From the NCBI GenBank assembly GCA_963828715.1, contig CAWHFX010000013.1, positions 238,473 to 302,472 on the forward strand: DNA of 64,000 nucleotides, read 5' to 3'. The notes under the pieces are model-generated. The model did no database searches. It was given only the letters and a program-made list of their open reading frames with translations, and was not told where the DNA came from. Below, piece after piece: positions 1 to 8,556 of the stretch (position 1 is its first letter; each line of letters opens with the position of its first letter). The position numbers and the translations under genes are program-made. The stretch is from JAQGMV01 sp963828715. GTDB lineage: Bacteria > Pseudomonadota > Gammaproteobacteria > Burkholderiales > SG8-41.

Positions 1-438
1 GAGATGGCGGGCGGTCCAGCCGTCCAGCCGGCGCGCCAAGGCGAAGCGGAGGCGATTCAGGTTGCGGTCGGCGAGCCGCACTGTCACATAGTCCGTATTC
101 ACGAGACAACTCAGCACCGGCGTGCGCGTGCCGACCGCGGCGAAACGCCCGGTGACATCGGCGTTGAACAGCACGGTTCGCACGAGATCCGGCTGCTCTG
201 CCCGGATGATCCTGCGCAGCGCAATTATCCGCCGCAGCAGGCCGCGCTCTCTCAGGATACGAATATCGAATCCCTGCTGTTGCAGCGCCTTCTGCACGCC
301 TTCCGTGCGCGCACGCAGGGCCACCACCGCGGGCGCGATGCCGAATGCCGCGAACCGCGGCAGGCGTTCGGCGAGATCGTACTCCGCCCCGCCGGTGCCG
401 AGACTGTCGATGACGAACAGGACCTTGAGCGGCTTCAC
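1..438 (-). CDS. Glycosyltransferase family 4-like, N-terminal part (cut by window edge)
   Basis: Reading the minus strand from a GTG at 438 gives an open frame of 146 codons that continues past the left edge. It opens with the Rossmann start typical of GT-B glycosyltransferases: a beta strand VLFVIDSLGTGGAE at about residues 6-19, including the GGAE loop that binds acceptor or nucleotide sugar. The pattern PDLVRTVLFNADVTG at about 85-99 is typical of the N-terminal domain of GT4 enzymes. The GTG overlaps the stop of the upstream P450 gene by four bases (GTGA), so the two are probably translationally coupled. Expected role is transfer of a sugar to a lipid-linked or secreted glycan at the inner membrane face; the substrate cannot be told. 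The C-terminal donor-binding domain is outside the window. Confidence 0.75.
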   Translation of the reverse strand, partial: MKPLKVLFVIDSLGTGGAEYDLAERLPRFAAFGIAPAVVALRARTEGVQKALQQQGFDIRILRERGLLRRIIALRRIIRAEQPDLVRTVLFNADVTGRFAAVGTRTPVLSCLVNTDYVTVRLADRNLNRLRFALARRLDGWTARHL

Positions 439-1793
439 GCGGGAATCGCTGCCGAAGTGCGGAGAACGGGACGGACCATGATCCCGTGCTTCGCGCGAAG
501 CGTCATCCGGGGTTCCGGCACGACCCTGTGATCGTCGACGAGAACGAGATCGAATTTCTGCGCAATCACCGCGAGCACGAGCGCGGCTTCCATGCGCGCG
601 AACGCTTCGCCGATGCACACGCGGGGCCCGTTGCCGAACGGAAAATGTGCCATGCGATGCCGCTGCTTTCTCCCCTCCTCGCTGAAGCGCTCGGGATCGA
701 ACTTTTCAGGGTCGGGAAAGTACGTGGGATTGCGATGGATCACGTAGGGGCACATGTAGAGCTTGGCGCCGGCGGCAACGTGCGTACCGCTCGGCAGCGT
801 ATCGTCGTCCCGCGCGATCCTGACGAAGATCCACGTCGGCGGATAGATACGCATCGATTCGTCGAGCACCTTCTGCGCGTACGTGAGGGCCGGCACGTCG
901 TCCAGCGTCGGTTCGCGGCCGTTCAAAACAATTGCCAGCTCCGCGTGCAGTTTCGCTTTCACGTCTGGATGGCGTGCGAGCAAATACCACGTCCACGACA
1001 ACGCTTCCCCGATCGTTTCATAGCCCGTAATCGACATCGTGAGCGCCTCATCGTGCAGCTGCCGGTCGTTCATCGATGCACCGTCGCGGTACGAGGCGCT
1101 CATGAGAAGGGTGAGCAGATCACGCGGCGGATCGGCCGCGGCCCGCCGTCGCGCGATGGTGCCGTAGATGAACGCATCGATGCACTTCATCGCGTTTCTG
1201 TATTCGAGGTTCAGGCGCGTAGGCAGATATTCCGGGAACGGCAGTAGCGAGAAGAACATGTACTCCATGTAGCGCCGGCGGACGGTTATCGCGGTACCGA
1301 GCGCCTCGGGCTCGTCGAGATCGGTGCTGAACAACGCGTTCAGCACGATGCGCTGCGACAGTGCGGACATCGCCGCCGCGACATCGATCGCACGTTCCTC
1401 ACGCCAACCGGCAATCGCTTCAGTCGTCGTATGCACCATCATATCCGCGAAGCCGGCAATCGCTTTCTGATGAAACGCCGGCTGCATCATCCTGCGCTGG
1501 TTGACGTGTGCCTCACCGGACATCGTCAACAGGCCCTCTCCGGACAGTCGCTTCCCTCTCGGACTCGTCAGCCGCGGCGACTTGGTGTAGTTGCGGGCAT
1601 TCGTCGCCAGGACGTAGCGCACGTCTTCCGCGTTGTTCAGGAGGAACGTCCGTTCACCGATCCTCAACTCGACCACGTCGCCGTAACGCGCGGCGCAGCG
1701 CGTGAGAAAGCCCAACCGATCACGCAGAAACTGCGGCACGTGTCCCAGGATGGGATAGGCGGCAGGCCCCCTGTCGGCAAAGTGCGTTGTCAT
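435..1793 (-). CDS. Cytochrome P450
   Basis: A 452-residue haem-thiolate monooxygenase. Signatures are all present: I-helix TGYETI (oxygen-activation motif, canonical AGxET), K-helix ExxR as DESMR, the PERF-type motif FDPERF, and the haem loop FPFGNGPRVCIG carrying the proximal cysteine. Length fits a bacterial soluble P450 and I see no membrane anchor. I place the start at the ATG at 1793 (protein MTTHFADRG), since the family's typical first region (YPILGHVPQF) follows directly; an in-frame ATG at 1850 would add 19 unusual residues and invade the space used by the divergent gene. It overlaps the downstream glycosyltransferase by 4 bp. With the neighbouring GMC and FAD oxidoreductases it suggests oxidative tailoring of a lipid, polyketide or glycan, but the substrate is unknown. 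It needs ferredoxin or flavodoxin partners not seen here. Confidence 0.93.
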   Translation of the reverse strand: MTTHFADRGPAAYPILGHVPQFLRDRLGFLTRCAARYGDVVELRIGERTFLLNNAEDVRYVLATNARNYTKSPRLTSPRGKRLSGEGLLTMSGEAHVNQRRMMQPAFHQKAIAGFADMMVHTTTEAIAGWREERAIDVAAAMSALSQRIVLNALFSTDLDEPEALGTAITVRRRYMEYMFFSLLPFPEYLPTRLNLEYRNAMKCIDAFIYGTIARRRAAADPPRDLLTLLMSASYRDGASMNDRQLHDEALTMSITGYETIGEALSWTWYLLARHPDVKAKLHAELAIVLNGREPTLDDVPALTYAQKVLDESMRIYPPTWIFVRIARDDDTLPSGTHVAAGAKLYMCPYVIHRNPTYFPDPEKFDPERFSEEGRKQRHRMAHFPFGNGPRVCIGEAFARMEAALVLAVIAQKFDLVLVDDHRVVPEPRMTLRAKHGIMVRPVLRTSAAIPA

Positions 1794-1915
1794 TTGTGTT
1801 GACGCATCGTTCAGAGCCTGAGTCCAGCGAGAGAGCCGTGACCGTGCCACTCGCGAACACCGGCGCGGAAGGTATTATTCAAAAGAACACCGTTCGAGCC
1901 AAAGCACCGCACGAA
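1794..1915. promoter_or_regulatory. Divergent intergenic region, P450 / GMC oxidoreductase
   Basis: About 120 bp separate the start codons of the leftward P450 gene and the rightward GMC gene, so both promoters must lie here or just inside the genes. I could not identify a convincing -35/-10 pair or an operator palindrome by eye. Confidence 0.4.
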
Positions 1916-3523
1916 ATGACCATAATCTGCGCCACCCAAGTCGACCCGAACGCACGGCTCGACGCCGACCTGTGCGTGGTCGGCGCCGGGGCCGCCGGAA
2001 TCACCCTCGCCGGCGCCTTCGAGGGCTCGTCGCGGACCGTGTGCCTCGTCGAAAGCGGCGGTTTTCATGTCGATGATGCGCTTCAGTCGCTCTGCGAACT
2101 CGACGTGGTCGGCTATCCGGTGCAGGAGCGCTTCATGTCGCGCGCACGTTACTTCGGCGGCACCTGCAACCTCTGGGCGGGTCGCAGTATGCAGTTGACT
2201 CCATTCGATCTCGAGCGGCGGGACTGGATCGCGGAGAGCGGCTGGCCGATCGCTTACGACGACCTGGAAGAGCACTACGCGAAAGCGGCGCAGCTTCTGA
2301 AGCTTCCGTCGCACCGGCACTTCGACGCGGCCAGTCTCGCGCAGCGCATGAGCCGCGCGGAGCGTGCGCTTTTCGACGACGACGACCTGCGGCCGAACGT
2401 GTCGCTGTGGGCGCGCCGTCCGCTGCGATTCGGCGCGGCGTATCGAGCCGCGTTCGCGAAGTCGCGCTCCGTTTTGGTGTGCTGCCAAGCGAGCGTGACC
2501 GAAGTGCTGTTGAACCGCGACGGTGATGCAGTCGAAGAAGTCAGGATCGCCACGCTCGCGGGAAAACGGATGACTGTCCGCGCGCGCCAGTTCGTTCTCG
2601 CGTGCGGCGCTCTCGAGAATGCACGGCTGCTGCTCGTATCGCGCGGCGTGCAGAGCGCAGGAATCGGCAACGCGTTCGACGTGGTCGGCCGATTTTTCAT
2701 GGACCATCCGAGGATCGTGCTGGGCAGAGTGCTTCTCGCGGGCAAGCAGGCGTTCCCCCTGATGCTCGGGCTTGCTTTGCGCGACGGCATGGGCCAGGTC
2801 GGCGTTGGCTTGTCCGAAACCGTGCAGCGCAGGGAACATCTGCTCAATAACTACGTGAGCTTCGAGCGGCCCTGGTCGCCGCATACGGCGCGTGCGTACG
2901 AATCGTTAGTCCGTTCCGCGAAGGTCCTTCTGCGGAAAGGCTATTCGGGCAGCCGCCTCACACCTCCTTCGCGTGGGCTCGCCAGGGTTCCTGACTCGAT
3001 CTTCCTGTTCGCCCCGCGCGAGCTCATGCCGCATTCGATGTACCGCATGATCAGGGCCGCACGGGATCGCTTTGGAAGAGACGTCAACGCGCTCACCGTG
3101 GTCAACTACTGCGAGCAGCCGCCCAACCGCGAGAGTCGCGTCTATCTGAGCGAGCGACGCGACCGACTCGGCATGAATCGTCTGGTGCTCGACTGGAAGA
3201 TCGGCCCGGACGAAACACGAACGTTACGGCGCCTGCATCAGTTGATCGATCGCAATTTGCGCAAACACCATGTCGGCTCGCTCGACAGCGACTGGGACCA
3301 CGCGCCCCTCGGTTTCAGCGACGCAGCACATCACGCGGGCACGACGCGGATGAGCGACAACCCGCGTCGGGGAGTCGTCGACGGCGATTGTCGCGTGCAC
3401 GGAGTGCGAAACCTGCACATCGCCGGCAGCTCGGTGTTTCCGACCGTGGGTCATGCGAACCCCACGTGGACGATCGTCGCCCTGGCGCTGCGTCTCTCAG
3501 AGCGGCTCAGGAAGCTTCACTGA
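1916..3523 (+). CDS. GMC-type FAD-dependent oxidoreductase
   Basis: A 535-residue flavoprotein of the glucose-methanol-choline family. The N-terminal dinucleotide fold shows DADLCVVGAGAAG (GxGxxG, about residues 18-30) and VCLVESGG for the ADP-ribose acidic residue. FGGTCNLWAG (about 87-96) is the FAD-contacting GMC signature region, and the C-terminal GMC domain ends with AHHAGTTRMS and SVFPTVGHANPTWTI, which carry the catalytic His and the FAD-binding loop. I chose the ATG at 1916 because the Rossmann fold starts soon after it; the longer in-frame ATG at 1787 would overlap the divergent P450 start. Enzymes of this type oxidise primary alcohols or sugar hydroxyls. Next to glycosyltransferases and a P450 a role in glycan or lipid modification is plausible, but this is inference. 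Confidence 0.9.
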   Translation: MTIICATQVDPNARLDADLCVVGAGAAGITLAGAFEGSSRTVCLVESGGFHVDDALQSLCELDVVGYPVQERFMSRARYFGGTCNLWAGRSMQLTPFDLERRDWIAESGWPIAYDDLEEHYAKAAQLLKLPSHRHFDAASLAQRMSRAERALFDDDDLRPNVSLWARRPLRFGAAYRAAFAKSRSVLVCCQASVTEVLLNRDGDAVEEVRIATLAGKRMTVRARQFVLACGALENARLLLVSRGVQSAGIGNAFDVVGRFFMDHPRIVLGRVLLAGKQAFPLMLGLALRDGMGQVGVGLSETVQRREHLLNNYVSFERPWSPHTARAYESLVRSAKVLLRKGYSGSRLTPPSRGLARVPDSIFLFAPRELMPHSMYRMIRAARDRFGRDVNALTVVNYCEQPPNRESRVYLSERRDRLGMNRLVLDWKIGPDETRTLRRLHQLIDRNLRKHHVGSLDSDWDHAPLGFSDAAHHAGTTRMSDNPRRGVVDGDCRVHGVRNLHIAGSSVFPTVGHANPTWTIVALALRLSERLRKLH

Positions 3524-3736
3524 CTCGTCGCGGCGCACGGTAGAGACGCCGTCGAATTGCTCGTCTGGAATTCCGGCGGCGCGTGCTCCGAACGGAGCTC
3601 GTTCAGGCATTTAGCTGTTTTTTCGCGCCGGGGCGATCCTCGACAATCCGTGCACAATACTCCGCCCCGTCCGGGGGATCTGCTCTGCCGATCGTCGACG
3701 GAGACGGTGCGGCCCGTGCCGCAATACAGGGAATAC

Positions 3737-4111
3737 ATGTCGGACGAAAACGCCCTCGAGCTCCGGCGCCGCGCTGACGTGATCGTCAGAACCGCGTTCG
3801 CGCGACTGGATACGGTTGCGTTAGCCGTCGCAACCGGAACGCTGGGAGGGCTGGCGCTCTTTTCCGCCACGGCGTGGCTGCTTCTGCTCGGCGCTCCGCC
3901 AGGGGTGCAGGTCGGCCCGCACCTCAGTCTGCTCGCGCACTATCTGCCCGGCTACAGCGTGACATGGTCCGGAAGTCTGCTCGGAATTGCGTACGGCTTC
4001 GCGGTCGGTTGCGTCGCCGGTGCGTCTATCGGCGCTTTCTGGAACGGGATCCACCATATCTACCTGCTGGTACTCGGCCGGGGTTATCCCTTCGGCGGAG
4101 CGGAGCTATGA
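3737..4111 (+). CDS. Small membrane protein with a single LPGYxVTW module
   Basis: A 124-residue protein with hydrophobic segments at about residues 26-51 and 78-106. The linker between them carries GPHLSLLAHYLPGYSVTW (about 60-77). The same pattern recurs twice in the next gene's N-terminus, so the two genes share a module. I chose the ATG at 3737 (MSDENALELR) because the upstream in-frame extension is arginine-rich and low in family character. The stop overlaps the next start by four bases (ATGA), so the two proteins are probably made together and may form a complex. I do not recognise a characterised family. The conserved hydrophilic loop with Pro-Gly-Tyr and Trp between two helices suggests a hairpin membrane domain of unknown function. 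Confidence 0.7.
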   Translation: MSDENALELRRRADVIVRTAFARLDTVALAVATGTLGGLALFSATAWLLLLGAPPGVQVGPHLSLLAHYLPGYSVTWSGSLLGIAYGFAVGCVAGASIGAFWNGIHHIYLLVLGRGYPFGGAEL

Positions 4112-6225
4112 ACAACGTCGAAGAAGCGTTGCTCGCATCCGTGATCCGCATCAACACGGCGATGACCGCGACGATCGGTGGCGTGCTCGGTGCGGTGGGA
4201 ATGTGGTGCGCCACCGCAGTCCTGCTGATCAAAGGCGGCGAGAACGTCGGAGCGCATCTCTCGTTGCTGTCGATATTTCTTCCGGGGTACGAAGTGACCT
4301 GGACCGGCGCGTGGGTCGGCGCGTTCTGGGGCGCGGTGGTCGGCGCGACCAGCGGCGCGGTCGTGTACTGGAGTTACTCTCGAACGCTGCGGCATCACAT
4401 CGAGCGACGTCTCGTGGAAGACACCGGACGCTCGCTTTTCCGGCTGCCGGTACTCGTGATATCGGGCCCTGCCCTCGGCACCGCACTCGGATTCCTTTGC
4501 GCGCTGCAGCTTTTTCTCACGACCAACTGGCTCGTGCTGCGCGGCACCGCTTCCGAGAGCGTCACGGCGGCGCTCATGTCGAACTATCTCCCGGGCTACT
4601 CGGTTTCCTTCGTCGGCAGCCTGGACGGTGCAGTCGAGCTCTTCGCGATGATATTCGTCGGCTCGCTTCTGTTCAGCGGGCTCTACAACGCGATTGCCAG
4701 GCGGCGGGCGCCGCAGGGGGAGGCACGCTGCGTCCGCGAGAAGCCGCTTTACGTCCGGCCGACGCATGTCGTGATCCTCGGCGCGGGACCGGCGGGCCTC
4801 GCGACCGCACACGAGCTCAGTGCGAACGGCATACCGGTAACGGTGCTGGAGAAGAACGATTACGTCGGCGGGCTCTGCCGCACCGTCCGCGCGGGTGGCT
4901 ACAAGTTCGATCTCGGGGGCCATCGCTGGTTCACGAAGAATCCGGATCTCGATCGCTGGTTTCGGCGTCTGATGGATGGCCATCTCGTGAGCGTGAAGCG
5001 GGTGAGCCGCATCTATCACGGCGGCCGCTATTTCCAGTATCCGCTGGCCGTAGGCGATGTCATCAGGAATACGGGCGCGCTCACGATCCTGAAGGCGGGA
5101 TTCACCTTCGTGTGGGCGCTCGTGCGCTACGGCGCGTTCAACACGCCGATCCGGAACATGAAGGACGCCTATACGGCGCAGTTCGGCTCGACGCTCTACG
5201 AGATGTTCTTCCGCCGCTATACGGAGAAGGTATGGGGCCGGCCGTGTCAGATGCTCTCGCCCGACTGGGTGGCCCAGCGCAGCAAGGGCTTGTCGATCTG
5301 GTCGGTTGCGATGAACGCGCTGTCATCGCGCAAAAACAAAGTGACGAGCCTCATCGACGAGTTCGTCTATCCGCGCGACGGCTACATGCGCATCGCGGAA
5401 CGCATGGCCGAGGACATCGTGGCCGCGGGCGGCCGCGTCAGGCTCGGCACGACGGTCAGCCACGTGCGCGTGAACGGACCGCGTGAAATCGAAGTGACGT
5501 TCGATGGACCGGCAGGCCGCGAGCGCATCCAGGCAAGCGACGTCGTTTCGACGATTCCGCTCGGTCTGCTGGTTCAGATCACGAGTCCGCGCGCCGGCGA
5601 ACGCGTGGTGGAAGCAGCACGGTCCCTCGAATTCCGGGACCTGATCACCGTCAATCTCGAGATACGCAGGCAGCGCGTGTCAGAGGACACGTGGCTTTAC
5701 GTGCAGGACGAGCGGGTCGCGTTCGGGCGGCTGCATGAACCGAAGAACTGGAGTAAAGCCATGGTGCCGGACGACGAGCACACATCGCTCGTGCTGGAGT
5801 GCTTCTGCAGCGCCGGCGACGCGTTGTGGAGCATGAGCGACGAGAACGTTGCCGCGCTCTGTATCGCGGACCTCGCGGACAAGCTCCGGTTCGTCACCGC
5901 GTCCGAAGTCGAAGGCTGGACCGTCGTGAGAACGCGGCACGCATACCCGATCTACGATCTCGATTACGCGGAAAAGCTCGCGACGATCAGAACGTTCCTT
6001 GGCGGTCTGCGCGGTCTGCACATCGTCGGGCGCGGGGGCACCTTCCGCTACAACAATGCCGATCATTCGATCGAAATGGGCCTCCTGCTCGCGCGCCGGC
6101 TGCTCGGCCACGCGGTCGACCATCTCGAAGTGAACACCGAGCAGGAGTATCAGGAGGAGATCCGCGCGCCCGAACCGGAGCGCGATCACTATGCGGCCGC
6201 TGGACTGCGCGCCGCGGCGGACTGA
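4108..6225 (+). CDS. Two membrane modules fused to an FAD-dependent oxidoreductase (UDP-galactopyranose-mutase/PPOX-like)
   Basis: A 705-residue protein starting at the ATG that overlaps the upstream stop. Residues about 20-90 and 118-196 are two copies of the hydrophobic module seen in the previous gene, each with its own LPGY motif (LSLLSIFLPGYEVTW and LMSNYLPGYSVSF). From about 218 an FAD-binding domain begins with THVVILGAGPAGLATAHEL and VTVLEKNDYVGGLCRT, followed by FDLGGHRWF. It ends near GRGGTFRYNNADHSIEMG, the typical C-terminal FAD loop of amine-oxidase-like flavoproteins. The catalytic half resembles NAD(P)/FAD oxidoreductases found in polysaccharide clusters and related to protoporphyrinogen oxidase and UDP-galactopyranose mutase. 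The membrane half would anchor it at the inner membrane. Substrate unknown. The architecture (two modules plus oxidoreductase, with a stand-alone third module encoded just upstream) is unusual. Confidence 0.85.
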   Translation: MNNVEEALLASVIRINTAMTATIGGVLGAVGMWCATAVLLIKGGENVGAHLSLLSIFLPGYEVTWTGAWVGAFWGAVVGATSGAVVYWSYSRTLRHHIERRLVEDTGRSLFRLPVLVISGPALGTALGFLCALQLFLTTNWLVLRGTASESVTAALMSNYLPGYSVSFVGSLDGAVELFAMIFVGSLLFSGLYNAIARRRAPQGEARCVREKPLYVRPTHVVILGAGPAGLATAHELSANGIPVTVLEKNDYVGGLCRTVRAGGYKFDLGGHRWFTKNPDLDRWFRRLMDGHLVSVKRVSRIYHGGRYFQYPLAVGDVIRNTGALTILKAGFTFVWALVRYGAFNTPIRNMKDAYTAQFGSTLYEMFFRRYTEKVWGRPCQMLSPDWVAQRSKGLSIWSVAMNALSSRKNKVTSLIDEFVYPRDGYMRIAERMAEDIVAAGGRVRLGTTVSHVRVNGPREIEVTFDGPAGRERIQASDVVSTIPLGLLVQITSPRAGERVVEAARSLEFRDLITVNLEIRRQRVSEDTWLYVQDERVAFGRLHEPKNWSKAMVPDDEHTSLVLECFCSAGDALWSMSDENVAALCIADLADKLRFVTASEVEGWTVVRTRHAYPIYDLDYAEKLATIRTFLGGLRGLHIVGRGGTFRYNNADHSIEMGLLLARRLLGHAVDHLEVNTEQEYQEEIRAPEPERDHYAAAGLRAAAD

Positions 6226-6279
6226 GCTGTCCTGCCCCGGCATGGCGACGAGCCCGGTGCGCGCTCCGGCACAATCGAT

Positions 6280-7293
6280 GTGAACACAATGCTGTCAGTC
6301 GTCGTACCGATGTACAACGCGGCCGCAACGATCGAGCGCTGCCTCGCGCCGCTCCAGGCCATGCTCGCGCGCGGCGAGATCGGCGAGATCGTCGTCGTGG
6401 ACGACTGCTCGACCGATCGATCGCCGGACGTCGTCGCTGCGTATCCCGCGATACGGTTGGAGCGTACTGCCGTGCAGAGCGGCCCCGCCGCGGCACGTAA
6501 CCTCGGTGCAGCGGTCACTGTCGGCACTTACCTGTGGTTCGTCGATTCGGATGTGATCGTCACGGACGAGTGCGCGAGAGCGATCCTGCAGACGCTTTCG
6601 GAAACGGATGCCGCCGCGGTCTTCGGGTCCTACGACGACGCCCCCGACGCGCGCAACTTCCTTTCTCAGTACAAAAACCTGGTGCACCGCTATTACCATC
6701 GCCGTGGGAAAACCTCGGCCTCGACATTCTGGGCCGGCTGCGGCGCGGTCGAACGGCGCGTTTTCTTCGATCTTCGCGGGTTCGACGCACGGCGCTACCC
6801 GTATCCCTCGATCGAGGACATCGAGCTTGGCTATCGCATCATTGCGTCCGGGCGCCGAATCGTCCTGCACCATGCGTTGCAGGGCAAACATCTGAAGGAG
6901 TGGCGCCTGCGGAATCTGCTGCACACGGATCTGATGAGGCGCGCGATTCCATGGACACGGCTGATGCTCGAGCGCAAGGAGCTGACAGACGACCTGAACC
7001 TCGGGGTCGCCGAGCGTATGCGTGCATTGCTCGCGTTGGGGGGCATCGCCGCGCTGTTCTCGTGGGCTGCAGGGTTTACGCCGGTGTGGGTACCGGCTGC
7101 CGCTCTTGCCGCGTTGATCGCGGCGAACCTGGAGCTGATTCGCTTTTTCAGCACGCAACGCGGGCTCGTCTTTGCCGCCCGCGCATTTCTGTACCACCAG
7201 TTTTATTACGTGTACAGCTCGGCTGCGTTCGCCTACGCAAGCGCCCAGCATCTCGCGTCCGGCTGGAGAACATCGCGCGCAGAACAGCTCTAG
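6280..7293 (+). CDS. Glycosyltransferase family 2
   Basis: A GT-A fold glycosyltransferase of about 337 residues. It opens with LSVVVPMYNAAATIERCL, has the nucleotide-sugar aspartates IVVVDDCSTDRS, the DxD-type metal site FVDSDV (about 87-92), and the catalytic-base region SIEDIELGYRI (about 179-189). A C-terminal hydrophobic stretch of roughly 50 residues (about 245-300) suggests membrane association. The frame can start at GTG 6280 or ATG 6289; neither has a strong ribosome site. It follows the FAD oxidoreductase by about 55 bp on the same strand and is probably in the same operon. Donor and acceptor are unknown; the locus suggests a lipid-linked or exported glycan. Confidence 0.88.
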   Translation: MNTMLSVVVPMYNAAATIERCLAPLQAMLARGEIGEIVVVDDCSTDRSPDVVAAYPAIRLERTAVQSGPAAARNLGAAVTVGTYLWFVDSDVIVTDECARAILQTLSETDAAAVFGSYDDAPDARNFLSQYKNLVHRYYHRRGKTSASTFWAGCGAVERRVFFDLRGFDARRYPYPSIEDIELGYRIIASGRRIVLHHALQGKHLKEWRLRNLLHTDLMRRAIPWTRLMLERKELTDDLNLGVAERMRALLALGGIAALFSWAAGFTPVWVPAAALAALIAANLELIRFFSTQRGLVFAARAFLYHQFYYVYSSAAFAYASAQHLASGWRTSRAEQL

Positions 7294-7341
7294 TCACATC
7301 GTCGCTGTTTCGCAGCCTTCGCTCACCGTATCGCGCTTGTT

Positions 7342-8523
7342 CTAGCCCACACGAAACAGCGCTCGCGGCGCCTTGTGCAGGCGTTCGAACCCGTGCCCGG
7401 TGATGTGAACCAGCTCGCCGACCTGCACACCGGCGCGGCCGTCCTGCGTGATGACGTTCGGCTGGATCACGAGGGTCATCCCGGCTTTCAGGGTCATGTC
7501 GGCCGCGGAGGGTACCGGGCGGCTGCGGCTGCCGAGTATGGGCGGCAGATAGCCGCCGCCATAGCCGTGAACCAGATCGTCGCAGGTCGTGAAACCGGCG
7601 TCTTCGATCACGGCCGAAACGTCGATGATCTGCTGCGTGGTCGTACCCGCGCGTAACACCGCGGCAATCGCGTCGAAGGCGCCTTCCGCCGTTGCATAGA
7701 GATCGCGATAGAGCGGCGTCGCGTCCGCGCCGACCGTGAAGGTCCTCAGGACCTGGCCCGAGTAATCCTGAAGCGCGGCGCTCAGTTCACAGAAAACGAC
7801 ATCTCCAGCCGCGAGCGGGCGGTTCTCCGGAAACTGACGCGGTACGCAGCAGTCCGGGTTCGACATGGCGGTGGCGCCGAAATAATGAATGTGAGTGGAG
7901 CCGCCATGCCGCACGTAGGCGCGCTCGGTGATGTCCCACAGGTCGCGCTCGGTCAGGCCCGGCTTCAGCTCCCGCCGCAGCGCCTCGATGGAGGCGTCGC
8001 TGAACGCAGCGCCGACGCGAAGCCAGTCGAGCTCCTCGGCGGATTTCTCGAGGCGCAGCTCCACGTACTCGCGATTCATGTCCACGAGCGCTTCGAGCGC
8101 ACCCTCGAGCTTCCGCCCCTTGCGCAACCCGAGCGGCCCCATGAAACCCACCCGCCGGGCACCGCGCCGTTCGAGCTCGACGATGACCTTGTCGATCCCG
8201 GCGTGTTCGCCCCAGCGCACGTCCGTGTCCATCGCGATGCGCCGCGCGAGCGGGATGTGGTTGTACCACTCCATGAACATGACGTTCTTCTCGTGCGGCG
8301 AGACGATGATGAGCGCTTCCGTCGTCGCGGGCCATCCGGTCAGCCACGCAACGCCCGAACCGACGCGCTGCTCGCCGCACACGAGCAGGTGATCCACCTG
8401 CATCTTTTGCATCGCACCCACGAGCAGCCGACGTCTGCGGTCCATCTCCTCGTTCGAGAATCGCGCGTAGGGCCGCTGCGCCAGCAGCGCGCGGAGCCGC
8501 TCGTCGAGTTGCAGGCTTGTCAT
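7342..8523 (-). CDS. M24 (creatinase/Xaa-Pro peptidase-like) protein lacking metal ligands
   Basis: A 393-residue protein with the two-domain creatinase/aminopeptidase P layout: an N-terminal domain to about residue 150 and the pita-bread fold after LRLEKSAEELDWLR. The conserved His of the fold is kept (LVHGYGGGY). Of the five metal ligands of M24 metallopeptidases, the first Asp appears as Glu (FCELSAALQ), the second as Gln (SGQVLRTF), and the first Glu as Gln (LVIQPNVI). This resembles metal-independent creatinase-type members more than true peptidases. It is the last gene of the minus-strand catabolic cluster. A role in cleaving a C-N or amide bond of a small molecule is possible; calling it a peptidase would be unsafe. 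Confidence 0.8.
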   Translation of the reverse strand: MTSLQLDERLRALLAQRPYARFSNEEMDRRRRLLVGAMQKMQVDHLLVCGEQRVGSGVAWLTGWPATTEALIIVSPHEKNVMFMEWYNHIPLARRIAMDTDVRWGEHAGIDKVIVELERRGARRVGFMGPLGLRKGRKLEGALEALVDMNREYVELRLEKSAEELDWLRVGAAFSDASIEALRRELKPGLTERDLWDITERAYVRHGGSTHIHYFGATAMSNPDCCVPRQFPENRPLAAGDVVFCELSAALQDYSGQVLRTFTVGADATPLYRDLYATAEGAFDAIAAVLRAGTTTQQIIDVSAVIEDAGFTTCDDLVHGYGGGYLPPILGSRSRPVPSAADMTLKAGMTLVIQPNVITQDGRAGVQVGELVHITGHGFERLHKAPRALFRVG

Positions 8524-8556
8524 GACAGCTCCGGAGCGAAAGCCGACCTGTCCGGT

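Noticed and set aside
4..531. A 175-codon plus-strand open frame at the left edge
   Set aside because: The minus strand in the same place encodes a recognisable glycosyltransferase N-terminus with a coupled start, so the plus-strand frame is a shadow.
7342..8523. Functional Xaa-Pro aminopeptidase
   Set aside because: Three of the five metal ligands are replaced.
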